From: Eriocheir sinensis
Taxonomy: Eukaryota > Arthropoda > Malacostraca > Decapoda > Varunidae
Length of the DNA stretch: 64,000 nt
NCBI RefSeq assembly: GCF_024679095.1
Contig: NW_026111663.1
Location: 257,501-321,500, forward strand
Direction of reading: 5' to 3'
Part shown: positions 1-12,805 of the stretch, one piece after another
How positions within the stretch are numbered: position 1 is the stretch's first letter
How the letters are laid out: every line of letters begins with the position of its first letter
Notes under the pieces: model-generated
Database searches by the model: none
What the model was told of the DNA's origin: nothing
The model's input: only the letters and a program-made list of their open reading frames with translations
Made by a program: the position numbers and the translations under genes

Positions 1-300
1 TCCGAGAAGTCCTGTGCTCTCGCCCGCCGCCCGCTCTGTTCTCCCCCGGCGTCTCCCGGGACAGGAGCGGCCAGCGGCACCATGCTTGTTGAATCAACAC
101 CGTTCCCACGGCAAGGAGTACCTCCTAAGCACAACGTAGCGTCTGTGTGTAACGTCCTGGCGCCGCTGGGCCATGGCGATACGACATACATTCACACATT
201 CACATGTATGTTATAATATACACATTACATGGCTCGGTCACGGAAAAAGTCGCGACCTCGCGGCTCACCCGACCCTTAAAATCGGTGTACCTACCCATGT
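1..300. other. GC-rich window edge, no recognised gene
   Basis: The first ~180 bases are GC-rich and then change abruptly to AT-rich DNA. A 44-codon plus-strand reading frame (82-216) starts at an ATG in a fair animal initiation context (preceded by GCACC). It begins MLVESTPFPRQGVPP and ends at TAA. I do not recognise the peptide, and its codons run straight across the composition change. It could be the edge of an exon or a chance frame. Confidence 0.3.
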
Positions 301-1000
301 TACAGTCGCACAATGTGTACTAGTTAAACGAGGGCCTATTATGGTTGCATGTAAAAAAATATATACAAGTCAGAGCCCGCCTAACGATACAACATCGGGA
401 AATGTCAATGACAATAAAAATAATCATGGAAGTAACAATAAATGGGCAAAGTACATACAGGGCGAGGTAAACAGGGCTAGGGTCGTGGACGTGGAAGCTC
501 AGCACTATTCCGAGAAAACAAAATAATAGCTCGAATAGTTATTTACAAGATACATCCTAGAAAAATAAATTGACTAAATTGTCATTAGGATACATGGTAA
601 TGGAGCTATTTGGAATAGTATTAAGAAAAGGAAAAAAAAATCCTTGAAGAAGATTTGATATAAACTGAGTCTTCGAGTCACAATGCGTACGAACCCAGCG
701 CGGTGGGGCAACTCTTGCCTGAAGATGGTTGTACAAAGTCAGAGCTCGCTTAACAAGGCAGAACAGGGGGATGACAATGATGATAAAAAGAACTACCGGC
801 AAGAGCAGTGATGGGTAATGTACATATGGGGCAAGGTAAACCGGTAGAGAGTCATGGACAGCTGACTCCAATTCCGAGAAATTTGAAAAGGTTAGCTCGG
901 AAAGGCTATTTGTCACATACTTCATCCTAGAAAAGGTGAGATTCACTAAACTGTCAATAGGATAGATTGGGATGGCATTTGTGGCCGCAAATCCATGATG
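300..1000. repeat. Diverged tandem duplication, ~368-bp period
   Basis: Bases ~311-600 align with ~679-980. Shared landmarks in the same order are CACAATGTGTAC / CACAATGCGTAC, an AAGTCAGAGC block, a GACAATGA-rich block, CATACAGGGCGAGGTAAAC / CATATGGGGCAAGGTAAAC, ATTCCGAGAAA, and CATCCTAGAAAA followed by GTCATTAGGATA / GTCAATAGGATA. The minus-strand reading frames of the two units also resemble each other, but both contain stops and I do not recognise a protein. This is an old local duplication. Whether it is part of a transposon is unknown. Confidence 0.6.
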
Positions 1001-1306
1001 GAGCTTCTCCGGAAAGGTCGTCAAATTGACAGAACGTAGGGAACAAGCCACCCGTACCGCCAGGTGACCTGCAACCTCTGTATAAATTGAACCTTCAGGA
1101 CAGACCAATGTCACAAACACTGGTAGTGTGAAAAAGAAGTAGTGAAATCCGGAGAACCTCCTGTGGAAAAGTGATTTAGGGACGAAGTGATGATAGAGAC
1201 AACTCTCTAGAGCTTTAGAAGCATCTGACTGGGTTAGCACCACTAACTCCTGATACTCCGTTTTTTCAGGTATACAGCACTATAAAAGAAAATCCTGTCA
1301 CCAAGT

Positions 1307-1797
1307 TGTGAAATCACCGTTGTAACAAATCTCACTGAAATATATAAATCCAGCATAAATAGTTAAAGTAATTCCAGCATTAATAAACATCAAATTCAAA
1401 AGACAAATTTCCACCTATCCTCCGACCGGAACGAACGTGGATGACTGACATCAGTGATGTCAAAAATAGTTCCCGTAACGGTTAACAGTGGTATGTCAAG
1501 GAAAAAGTAAGTGAGTAAGACTTGTCTGCGTACTTCCAAAGCTGAAAGGTATTCACATGCTGGATACAATAAAAGTTAGGGACAGCATCTGCCCAAGTGT
1601 GGTTAAGTCTGTCTTTGCAGAGAAAAATGTCTGTTTCAAGCAGAAGCACATGAGGTTCAAGGTTAAAAGTACCTATCCCTATGGTAGTCTACACCCTCGA
1701 CTATTACGGTCCCAACAACTAAGGAGACTGACTGCCCTGCATCAACTCAGCAATAAAAAGAAAACAGTGAGTAAGAGTGAAAAGTATTACTCAAGCA
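1307..1797 (-). mobile_element. Candidate 3' LTR of the gypsy element
   Basis: On the minus strand, ~50 bases past the pol stop, a purine run (GCGAGAGGGGAG) is followed immediately by TGCTTGAGTAAT. That is the expected polypurine tract and LTR start. A possible LTR end in ...TTCACA lies near 1307, giving about 491 bp in TG...CA form. No second LTR exists in the window, because the 5' side of the element is lost, so the lower boundary is tentative. Confidence 0.4.
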
Positions 1798-1847
1798 CTC
1801 CCCTCTCGCATGAAAAAGATGCAGGCAAAAGCTCAGGAACCAATAAA

Positions 1848-4368
1848 TTAGTAATTGCGAGGACGCAGGTTATAGTCGTGTGTTGGAAAGATAGACAAAG
1901 CATCGTCAGGCTGAGGCAAACAGGCGGTTCTTGCTGGCTCAACTAAAGTCAAATCGATGACCTCAGGCTGGGCGTCTGTCTTTTTGAGGCGATCACTATG
2001 CACAATTTCGTATGTATTAAAAATGAGATCATAAAGCTCAAATTTGTGACCACCTAGTTGCCTAACTATCTGGCGTGGGCCCACGAATTTAGGGGACAAC
2101 TTCGAATGTCTCTCTGGGACTCGAATCATAACAAAGTCACCCACTTTCAAGGAAACAGGGGCGGCACGCTTGTTTTGGTGCAAGCACATAGCCTCAGCTG
2201 TAGCCTGTAGTCTCTTTCTGACTTCTCTATGAATATCTGTGAAAACCTTGAGTTGAACCTTAGAATAATCATCTACATTATATAAAGGTGAGTGAGAACT
2301 ACTAAGCAGGTCATACGGGAGTCTCTTCTCAACCCCAAAAATTATGTAGTGGGGAGATTGTCCCGTCGACTCACAAACACGGCTGTTTATGCTTGCTGCA
2401 ACATATGCTAGCCAGTCCTCCCAGGTATGCTGAAGTCCGCTAACGACCGGGCGCAAGACATCTAAAATTTTCCTATTCGCGCGTTCAACAAGGCCGTTGC
2501 TGGCTGGGTGATAACTGACTGTAAAAGATTGTGTAATGGCAAACTGTTTGCATATTTCTGCTAAAAGTTGAATTCGAAACTCGGTTCCATTATCACTTAA
2601 CAACACTCTAGGTGTGGAGTACTGACAAATTATATGAGTTATTAGGGCATGAGCAATGGCCTTAGCAGATTTATCTTTCACTGGGGCTAAAACAACGTAC
2701 CGAGACAAGTGATCTACACAAACTAAGAGGTACCTAGAGCCCTGGTGGCTGGCGGGAAGCTGTAGCAAGTCAATAGAAACTACATCCCAAGGCCGGGAAG
2801 GGGGCGGGTATTCTAGGATCGGCGCAGGCCTAGGCACCGTCCCTTTATGGTGGGCACACTTGACACACTTAGCCACATTCGCGTCAATATCTATACGCAT
2901 AGTTGGCCAAAAATAGACCGCTCGGGCCGCTGTTAATGTGCGCTCCCTCCCCGGGTGACCAGCAATGACCGCGTCATGAATCAAGTTCAGCACCGCCGGT
3001 ACATAACACTCCGGTATCACAAACTGTGCGACAGACTCCTTTTTGCGGGGCCAGTAGCGGCACAGGACACCGTCCTGTGACAAGAAAAATTGTGAAAAAC
3101 ACACAGGTAGCTGTGGGACACTCGTTTCGTCACCCGATTCCAGAGCGTATATTACTTTACACCAAACGTCATGGCGACGCTGGGGTGCTGCTAAATCCTT
3201 TAGACTGAAATTTTGAATTTCAGTAGGCGCTTCTGCCACTGAGCCAACAGGTACGTTTCTAGACAGTGAATCCGCGACGACATTCTCGCGGCCAGGTAGA
3301 TACTTAAAGGTTTGCCCAAACTCTTGGATGGTCAGGTACCACCGTGCGAGTCGACAGGTGAGGTTTCTACCCTTAAAAAGCTCGGTGATTGGCGCGTGGT
3401 CCGTAAAGACAGTGATAGGATAGCCAAGGATAATATCCCTAAAATGTTTAAGAGCCCAAACAACCGCTAGGGTTTCCTGGTGGGCCACTGAATAGTTCGA
3501 CTCAGCCTGGTTTAAAGTACGACTTGCGTACGCAATAGCGCGATTTTTACCGCGAGCGTCCGGTTGCATCAAAACAGCACCAAGACCTAGGGCTGAGGCA
3601 TCTGTATAAAGCGTAAAAGGGACGTTGTAGTCCGGGAATGCCAAGGCTGTAGCGTCGATTAACGCTGACTTCAAGTCTGTACAACTCTTGCGTTGTGGGG
3701 CATTCCAATGAAAAGGTACCTCTTTCTTTAAAAGCTGCGTTAGATGCGAAGCAATTTTGGCAAAACCTTGTATGAAAGGCCTATAGTAGCCGGACAGCCC
3801 AAGGAAATACCGAACGTTTTCGACGGTTTGGGGTTGCGGAAAATTCTTTATGGCCGATATTTTATCGTCCATCGTGTGGATACCATCTCCATCAACAGTG
3901 TGGCCTAAAAAGGTGATTTTTGGCTTCAAAAATTCACATTTAGTCAGCTTGGCCTTAAGGCCAGCGGCTCTAAATTAAGCAGAACTGCTTCTAGTTTAGC
4001 TAGGTGACTGTCGCCATCCTTGCTACAGGTGATTAAATCATCTAAATATGCATAGACTTCTTTGCCTATCATGTCTGAGAACAATGTGTTGATCATCCTC
4101 TGAAAAGTAATGGGTGCGGTTTTGAGGCGGAACGGCATCCTTAACCACTCAAAATGACCGCTAGGGGTACTGAAGGCTGTAATCTCTCTGGATTCAGCAG
4201 CCACCGGCACCTGCCAGTACCCACTTAAAAGGTCAAGACTACTGAAAATAGTATTCTCGTGCCCCAGGGACATTAACAAGTCACCTAAAATGGGCAGAGG
4301 GTACCTATCATCCTCAGTCACCTCATTTACTTTCCTAAAATCGATGACAGGCCTGAAACTTCCGTCCA
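1848..4368 (-). pseudogene. Ty3/gypsy pol remnant (RT, RNase H, integrase)
   Basis: This is the polyprotein of an LTR retrotransposon that copies itself through reverse transcription and integration. In order on the minus strand there is an RT palm that begins abruptly at 4368 (DGSFRPVIDFRKVNE), the catalytic YLDD motif (VYAYLDDLI), the RT thumb (FLGLSGYYRPFI) and the RNase H core (LYTDASALGLGAV, then TDHAP). The integrase zinc module follows (H-x-H ... CVKCAHHKG), then the integrase catalytic core (SIDLLQL, LLSDNGTEF, and a glutamate in NGLVERANR). The frame ends at a stop at 1848. Gag, protease and the RT N-terminus are missing, because the frame runs directly into a TTA microsatellite at 4369. 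A single-base frameshift near 3965-3975 splits RT from the rest. The copy is therefore defective although otherwise well preserved. Confidence 0.88.
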
Positions 4369-4407
4369 TTATTACTATTATTATTATCATTATTATCACT
4401 ATTATTA

Positions 4408-4453
<46 letters not shown>

Positions 4454-4494
4454 CATTATTACTATTATTATTATCATTATTATCACTATTATTA

Positions 4495-4543
<49 letters not shown>

Positions 4544-4610
4544 CATCATCATTATCATTACCATTATCATTATCATCATCCTCATCAACATCCTCATCAT
4601 CATTATTATT

Positions 4611-4678
<68 letters not shown>

Positions 4679-4707
4679 CACCAGCATAATTATATTATTA
4701 TTATTGT
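4369..4707. repeat. Compound (TTA)n microsatellite
   Basis: About 340 bases of TTA triplets with interspersed TCA and CTA variants. It starts exactly at the break in the gypsy RT coding sequence. Long isoleucine or methionine reading frames through it are artefacts. Confidence 0.97.
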
Positions 4708-4789
4708 TGCCATAATAATTATCATCATAACTACTGGTTTTATTCATTTATTATTGCAATTCCTATTATTTGTCATAATCATTTTTATT

Positions 4790-4819
4790 ATCATCATTAT
4801 TATTGTAATAATAATTTTA

Positions 4820-4876
<57 letters not shown>

Positions 4877-4889
4877 TCATTATTATTAT
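4790..4889. repeat. (TTA)n microsatellite
   Basis: A second ATT/TTA tract separated from the first by ~80 bases of AT-rich sequence. From 4890 to 5100 I see only AT-rich DNA without features. Confidence 0.95.
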
Positions 4890-5100
4890 AGACAAACGCT
4901 TTTGTGCAAAATGCCCGAAATGATTTGTTGAGTTTATTTTGAGTCTCTATTAGGTATTTTTATGAGTCTTAGTGTTTCCTCCGACTTGAATTGTCTAGTA
5001 TTATGGTTATGTTTACCAAACTCAAGTAAAATTGTACTGAGCATGAAAGAACACCATGCAATTCATCTTTCTCTAATATGTTATGTCAAGATTTAAACTT

Positions 5101-5101
<1 letters not shown>

Positions 5102-5147
<46 letters not shown>
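5102..5147. repeat. (AC)n microsatellite
   Basis: Uninterrupted CA dinucleotide tract of ~46 bases. Confidence 0.97.
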
Positions 5148-5149
<2 letters not shown>

Positions 5150-5342
5150 CACTAACACACGCACGCGCGAAATATGTATTTTGAACAAGAATTCCTGTTA
5201 GTTTTTTTTTCTCACATGAATTGCCTAATATACTATGAAATTAACTTTTTACATTTAGTTTTTACCCCCAAAATTGTTTCTTATACCAGTTACGATATTC
5301 AGCATCACGTCCTATTCTTCAATTCCAAGCTCACGTTCCAAG

Positions 5343-5446
<104 letters not shown>

Positions 5447-5654
5447 ACATATGCTTATGTCATACATGGTGGAACTTTCTGCCCAAGGACACAGGACATG
5501 AATAAAGAACTCTGGTCACCTTAGTTTACCTTCCGTAGCCTTCTTACAAACACCCACTACTAAATCATCACGATGGGAATGATAAGGAGCTGAGTGGGCT
5601 ACGATTCGAGCCCATTCACCCTGGCCCGTTGATTTGTAGCCATAAACTCAAAGT

Positions 5655-5832
5655 ACTTGGCTACAGACTCCTTCAAAAGGAGGGTATCAGGACACCTCTC
5701 CTCCCGAAATTGACCTTGCTTTCGGCCACCTCTTTTGATTCTTTTTTGGGGGCAATGAGTAGCGGGCTTTTTTTTATTGTTTTCTTTTTTTGTGCCCTTG
5801 AGCTGTCTCCTTTGTTGTAAAAAAAAAAAAAG
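5655..5832 (+). mobile_element. 3' end fragment of the Jockey-like LINE
   Basis: The stretch from CTCCTTCAAAAGGAGGGTATCAGG through GGCCACCTCTTTTGATTC and GCAATGAGTAGCGGGC to TGTGCCCTTGAGCTG, ending in an A-run at 5819-5831, matches in reverse orientation the 3' ends of the LINE copies at 21029-21200 and 23738-23930. This is a short 5'-truncated insertion with its poly(A) tail, in plus orientation. The family's polymerase is described at 23930-26523. Confidence 0.75.
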
Positions 5833-5839
5833 ACACACG

Positions 5840-6196
<357 letters not shown>

Positions 6197-6382
6197 CACC
6201 CACACCCACGCCTTTGTGGGCTTCGAGGACGTGTCGAGTGTCTCCTGACTTCGTTTAGTTCAAAGCAAGGATTCTCGTGATCTCTGTGGACTCAGTGCCT
6301 CCAACTCAAGGTCCAACAAGGCGATCCAAGCCTTCAATGTTGCTACTTTTACCTCTATAGCCACCCCGTCTACTGCGACTTG

Positions 6383-6732
6383 TCATAATGTGTGTGTGTG
6401 TAATAATGGCCTTATTATTATTACTTTATTATTATTATTATTATCATTATTATTACAATTATTATAAATAGTTAGTAGGCATAGCCTACTAAAAGTGCAA
6501 AAATGAGGTGGATGGGTATGGGGATCTGACCTATGTAGAGGGAAGGGGGGGAGAAGGAAGGAGTGGTGTGTGCGTGCGTGTGTGTGTGTGTAATAAGTGA
6601 CTATCATTATCATTTTTGTTGTTATTATTATCATTATAATTATTATAAATGTTTAGTAGGCATAGCCTACTAAAAGTGCAAAAATGAGGTGAGTGGGTAT
6701 GGGGATCTGACCTATGTAGGGGGGAGGGGGTG

Positions 6733-6771
<39 letters not shown>
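6383..6771. repeat. Tandem duplication of a microsatellite-palindrome block
   Basis: Two ~185-bp units each contain a GT run, an ATT/ATC-rich tract, the sequence TAGTAGGCATAGCCTACTA (8-bp arms around ATA), AAAGTGCAAAAATGAGG and GGGGATCTGACCTATGTAG. The palindrome is at ~6473 and ~6656. The second unit ends in a (GT)n run at ~6734-6771. Confidence 0.85.
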
Positions 6772-6775
<4 letters not shown>

Positions 6776-6779
6776 CGTC

Positions 6780-7378
6780 TTTGCGTTTCAGTAAATGCGA
6801 GTACATACATATTTGTTTTATGTAATTTATATATTTCAAGTTGAGTGCGCACTGTACAAGTAGGTGTGCAGCTGTATAGGTATGTGGTTGTATGTACATC
6901 GAATATCTGGCATCGCCCTGCACAAATAGGGCATGCATCGTACATCTGGCAGTAGGCCGCCTATTTTCTTACCAAACTTTCAAACTTTACCGCGTTGGAA
7001 ATATAGAACATGAATTATTGCTGATAATACATGTAAAATGAAAAAATTCAGGAGAAATTCATCAACCTGAGCAGGATATTGTACATAAATAATGTGGAAA
7101 TTACAAATAATAGCCTAGCACGCAGGTGCGGACGAAAAAAAATCACGCTGAAAGGGATTAATAACATATATAAAGTATTTTCATAATTACATTTTTCTTT
7201 AAAACTTTCAAAGCTGAAAATGCATTAACAAGTATGTTAGACTTTGATTATATATTAATATTCAGCTAATATTAGTAGGAAGTATACAACAATTATTAGT
7301 CTTGCAATACAAAAATGTGCAAAATGTCATAATTACAATAGAAATGTGTAATATTCTATAGTCAGCATATTTTTAAAG
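6780..7378. other. AT-rich stretch upstream of the Harbinger exon
   Basis: No recognisable exon is visible here, although the transposase pseudogene that begins at 7379 should have upstream exons carrying its DNA-binding part and first catalytic aspartate. Either they are lost or they have decayed beyond recognition by eye. Confidence 0.4.
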
Positions 7379-7894
7379 GGTCTACACATGATTCCTACAT
7401 CTGGAACAACAGTGACTTGCAAGAACTATTTGGCACTGGCGCATTCGGGAACTATCTGCCTCTTGGTATGTATGTGAAGGGGTTATTCCTTATGCTGGGA
7501 TCACACATTTGCCATTTCGCTCTGCGACGGTTGGCGATTTTGAAAATGCACGAAATCGTGGGAGCATCGCCATTGTTTCTGCGAGTTTGCCTCTGTTTCA
7601 ACTCACAGCAACATAGCGAGGGAGGGTCGCTCGCCTATACGCACACGAAGGCGACAGGCGAGGGGACGTCGAGGTGAATCGTGCGTGAATGCGCGCGACT
7701 GTACGCAGAGGAGCCCAATTTTGAAAATAAAACCCGTTGCGACGGTTCGCGATGAACGCAGGGCCTGGCGACTATGCGCGACCGCCCCTCGTTTAGCCGC
7801 TCGACGACGTTCGACGTCGCACGCATGGTCGATTAAACGTCGATATAGGCGGGCAACGCTATCGCGCTCTCTCTACCATCTATCTCCCACACAC

Positions 7895-8005
<111 letters not shown>

Positions 8006-8515
8006 TAACCTGAAATGAATCTTGGCACCCTGCATATCCCGACGCTCTAACGCTAAGGTTATTATTTCGGCAGATCAACCTTATAGGTTTTCAATATGGT
8101 AAAATAATCCCCATCTGGCAACTCCAGTTGCTTGTGTCGACTCAAATTTGATAGTCGGTTAGTAACGAACACCCAGTGCTTTCAAGTAAGTGAAGTAGCC
8201 CTTGCTACCCTCCCTTGCTGTCGCTGATATTGATTTATTGTTTCTTGCTTCTAATTCAGCAGTTCTTAATTAACCTGGGGGTCGTGATCTCCTGGGAACG
8301 AAGTAAGTTGTTTTGAGGAATATTGGATTTTATTCGTATGGTGTAAGGTTTCCTGCATGTTATACCGTATCTACAACTTCTGTAATAAATTGTAAGTAGA
8401 AAGAGTTTTACAATATGTAATAACTTGCTAACAAGCTAATGAAGTGGTCAAGAGAAATACATTATAATTTTACTGTGTACTCTAGCTAATAATTTTACTG
8501 TGTACACTAGCTTAT

Positions 8516-8945
8516 AATTTTGCGTTTTGTTAAACCAGGCTATTATTTTGCATTTAGGAATACTATTCTATTATTTTGTATTCATGAACACTTGGCTATT
8601 ATTTAGCAGTTAGGAATACTATTCTATTATTTTGCATTCATGAACACTAGGCTATTATTTAGCAGTTAGGAATACTATTCTATTATTTTGTATTCATGAA
8701 TACTAGGCTATTATTTAGCAGTTAGGAATACTATTCTATTATTTTGCATTCATGAACACTAGACTATTATTTAGCAGTTAGGAATACTATTCTATTATTT
8801 TGCATTCATGAACACTAGGGTATTATTTTGCATTTAGGAATATTATTCTATTATTTTCCATTCATGAATACTAGGCTATTATTTAGCAGTTAGGAGTAAT
8901 ATGTTATTATTATAAATTCATGAATACTAGGCTATTATTTTGCAG
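8516..8945. repeat. 56-bp tandem repeat in element A
   Basis: About seven imperfect units built around CTATTATTTTGCATTCATG, AACACTAGGCTATTATTTAG and CAGTTAGGAATACTATT. The spacing of TTCATGAACACT from 8581 to 8637 gives the 56-bp period. The related element at 40680-41783 has only one to two such units. Confidence 0.92.
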
Positions 8946-10229
8946 GAGGGCAGGGTAGCGGAGTGTGGCAGGACAGTGTGAGTGCGAGCGAGTGGTCACT
9001 CGCCAACGGTTTTTCACACTCTCCCGCTCGTTCGCTGCTATCTCGCTTTCCAAAGCAGCGTTGCTGCTATACACACGATGTACAAAGTCTCTCGTATATA
9101 CGCTCGCATACACCGCGACCTCTTGCGTCTGACGAGGGTATGCGAGCGCTTACTGTGATGGTCTCTCGCTTAACCGTGCGAATAATCGTGCGATTTGGCC
9201 AATATCGCAGGCTTTCTGGGAACTTTTTGAACATTTCAAAATCTTCGCGCGACGGGCAGGCACCCGCAAGTGGCGCGTATATGCCGATTTCGGAAATTTT
9301 CAAAATCGCCAACCGTCCCAGAGCGAAATCGCGGATGTGTGATCCCAGCATTACGATGGAAGGGTGCATAACACATGGTTTATGCCTGTAGTCAGTGTGT
9401 TGCTATAGCTTCCCTAGGTACATAATCACATTCAGAAAAGAGCATTATGTAACTATAATATTACAGGTGACAGTGGCTATCTTCTGGAGCCATTTTTGAT
9501 GACACCAGTCCGGTACCCAACAACAGCCGCAGAGGAGCGATACAACAGAGCTCTCACATGGACACGTGTCGTTGTGGAACAGACATTTGGAATTCTTAAA
9601 AGCCGGTTCAGTTGACAAATTATGCATCTTTCTTACAATGTGTTCACAGTGTTCACATAAGTTGTTCATATAATGGAACTCATTATGAGTTTATTACTTT
9701 TTCAGTTTCCGTGGTGAAGGCATTGTGTCATGTATTTATTTATCCATCCTACCCTGACACATAGTTACCTTCAACAGCACGGAGGTACCCATAATGTCTT
9801 TGCTACACATCATGCCCCTGTCATGGGTGCACATGACTTTGGTTGATAATACTATTAGCTTATGTACTCAAAAACTGTCATACCCATCACAATATGCAAG
9901 GGTAATTAAATAAACTTTTATCGAATTATATTTAATTCTTGTTTCTAAAACTCACATTATTTGAAGGTGTCTCCACAAGTCTGGGGGTGCCCTGCAGTAC
10001 AAACCCCTAAAGTGTCTGCAAATTATATAACATCTTGTCTTTTGCTCCACAACCGCTGTGTCAGGCGTGGAATTCCAGCTCCTCAACAGGTACTTATTTA
10101 TGTGTCTGTTAAAGCTAGAGTACTTTAATTTTCTTTCATTCAGATTGTAATGTTTATTTTAATGTCGGGCAAGCAATTATTTATTTTTAAGATAGATCAA
10201 TGTTAGCTCATTCATTCATGAACAATATT

Positions 10230-12044
10230 GTACAAGTTCTTTTAGGAGGATAGTGATGATTGAAAATTTTGTGATTGGTAGAGTGGATATGTTGGGAGTG
10301 AGTGAAACGCATATTAGATGGTAGAGAGGGAACGTGGGAGGGTGTGCCTGGGGGGGTTGCATGGACAGGGATGGATGAGAAGTGTATATAGAGGCAGGAG
10401 TAAGGAAGGATGTGCTATTGTGATGTCTGAAAGAGTGTGGAATGGTGTGACTGACTATGATTGGAAGGGATCAAGAAGTGTGTGGGTGAAAGGAAAAGTA
10501 GGTTTAGTAAAGTATGCATGGGTGTGTATTTATGCACCAGTAAATGTGAAAAGTAAAAAAAGGACTGAAGGAAAGGAAAGTTTTGGGGGAGGAAGTGAAG
10601 GCACGTCTGAAGAGTTTTGAGAAAGAAAGGAAACTTATTATGATGGGAGATATGAATGCTAAAGTGGGTGGTGAATATGTGATGGATGTGGTGGGAAAAT
10701 GGGGGATACCTGGAAAGAATGAAAATGGAGAAAAAGGAGGCTTCAGGAAGGGAAGGGGATGTGTGGATCAGATATTTTCCCTCAGGATGTAAGTAGAAAA
10801 AAATAGCAAAAGGAAGGAAACTATACGCTGCCTTCATGGATTTAGAAAAAAAAAATTATGACAGAGTCGATTGGATGGCATTGTGGGATGTTTTAAAGAT
10901 GTCTGGTGTGAGAGGAAAACTGCTTAGTGCAATAAAGTCTTTCTATGAGGATGCATGTGTCAAATTAGTGGAGAAACAAGTGAACATTTTGAGATAAAAG
11001 TGGGCTTAAGGCAGGGGTGTGTCATGTGACCATGGTTGTTCAATATTTATTGGATGGTGTTATGAGATAAATGCAGAACAAAGTTGGGGAAGTTGGAGTA
11101 AAAATGTACGCTGAGGGAAGGAAGTGGGTGCTGAAGTCAATCTTATTTGCTGATGACACAGTGCCCATTGCAGAAAATGAAAGTGGTTTATAAAATTTGG
11201 TCAGTGTTTTTGACAGTATATGTAAAAGGAGAAAGCTGCAAGTAAATGTCAAGAAAAGTACAGTGATGGTTTGTGAGTGGAGTAGAAGTGAGGTTGTGGA
11301 TTTTGTATGCCCATATAGGGTGGGAATGGAATTTGAAAAAGAATGCATAATAATTTTGAATGGTGAAGGAATGGAGGAGGTTAATGAGTTTAAGTACCTT
11401 GGATCAGTTATGTGTAAGCATGGTGCTACAGAAGGAGAGACAAGAGAAAGGGCATTGCAAGGAAGAAGGGTGGTAGCGTTTTCGGGACGTATCATGAATG
11501 GCAGAAGTGTGAGCATGGAGGTAAAGAGGGATTTGAGAAATACAATAATAGTACCAACCCTCACATATGCAAGTAATGGGCCCCTGGAATGAAAGTCAGA
11601 GGTCTAGAGTACAGGCAGTAGAGATGAGTTACTTGAGGAGTGCTTGTGGTGTGAGTGATGGAATGAGTAGTGAAAATGTGTATGAGCGATTTGGAATGTA
11701 TCACGGGGGTGAAGTGAAGAAGTGTGGAGTGGTGGAAGAAGTGAAGTGACAGACATTAAAAGTGGTTTGGTCATATGGAGCGAATGGAGGAGAGTAAGAT
11801 GACCAGGAGGATGTGTGTGAGTGAGATAGAGGGAGGGGATGTTGGAGGACGACATCCAGTGAAATGATATAGATTAGAGTGCGTTAGGGGCGTTAGGGAG
11901 AGGGGGGAAATATCCTTGACAAACTTTGAGGAGGCAAGGAGGGAGTGTCTAGCTCTAGAAAGAGGGAAATGGAGACTCTTCTGCCGTGGCCATCCCCTGG
12001 TGGTAGCTCCTAGGAGCAGGCGTCGATGAAATGATGATGTTTTT
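10230..12044 (+). mobile_element. Non-LTR retrotransposon fragment in the Harbinger intron
   Basis: A LINE relic in plus orientation with an APE-type endonuclease part (DMLGVSETHIR near 10289-10318, LIMMGDMNAKVGGE near 10633-10675) and an RT part (GFRKGRGCVDQIFSL near 10740, VGLRQGC near 11000, LFADDTV near 11150). The C-terminal part follows (FKYLGSVMCKHGA near 11388, then the C-terminal LFCRGHPL near 11980). There are many frameshifts and stops, and the region between endonuclease and RT is deleted near 10735. The 3' end is ATGAAATGATGATG, a short repeated tail, directly before the polypyrimidine tract of Harbinger exon d. The protein resembles RTE-like LINEs, but the clade is uncertain. 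Confidence 0.78.
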
Positions 12045-12159
12045 TTGCTCCACAGATGGAAGAAGACTAAGTCATTGACTTAGCTCTTTTGAATGCTGGT
12101 GACAGTGGGACAGGCAGAGCTGTCCGTGATGAAATCATTCAAAATTTCTTTGCATGAAA

Positions 12160-12605
12160 AGAGGAGGTTAGTTAAGTTCTGGCACAATGAGATACTGCTG
12201 CCTACACAATGAATGTGTGGCTTTCTTTTTGACTAAGATGGTATAAATTTGGTAATATTACTTCTTGTTAATATTTTGGTATATAAAGTTCTTTTTTACA
12301 ACTCATGAACCTCATAAACTCAGGATATCATATTGGAATTACTGTGCCATTATTTTAAAGGACCAAGATGAAAATGAAATTACACCAGAAATGTATTTAC
12401 TGTACTTTACTTTATAGAAAATTAAAATTCTAAAATCCATAAATATAATGAATAGTATGAAAAAAAGTAAAACTACAACTGGAATAATTATTGTCCTTCA
12501 AAGAAATATAATTGTTCCATTTTCCTTCGCAAAAAATAAATGTTACCATTATTGAGAGATGTTTAACAGGAGGAAGATCATTTACAGTTCCACCTGTCAG
12601 GGATT

Positions 12606-12636
<31 letters not shown>

Positions 12637-12800
12637 TTTTTTTTTTTTTTGCTGCCTACAGCTTTGAAATTGCATGTATGAATATGCGTTCCATCTGAAA
12701 CTGTTCCCTGCAATCAACTTTCTTCAACTCTCCTTCCAAAATACTGTTCACACATTTGTTTTGTTCTCTCACTGCAGCAAGGTGTGCTATTTTGAATAAC
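12160..12800. other. 3' flank of the transposase gene, AT-rich
   Basis: Downstream of the Harbinger stop the sequence is AT-rich, with a T-rich/ATTT run at ~12608-12650. I see no gene or clear poly(A) signal. Confidence 0.4.
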
Positions 12801-12805
12801 ACTAT

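Noticed and set aside
1557..1946. 129-codon plus-strand frame
   Set aside because: It overlaps the candidate gypsy LTR and the end of pol on the other strand, with no recognisable domain.
4290..4747. Long Ile/Met-rich reading frames on both strands
   Set aside because: They are translations of the TTA microsatellite; only the part below 4369 on the minus strand is real RT sequence.
5590..5620. tRNA-like A and B boxes (GAGCTGAGTGGG, GATTCGAGCCC)
   Set aside because: The boxes are only a few bases apart, which is impossible for a tRNA or an intact SINE head.
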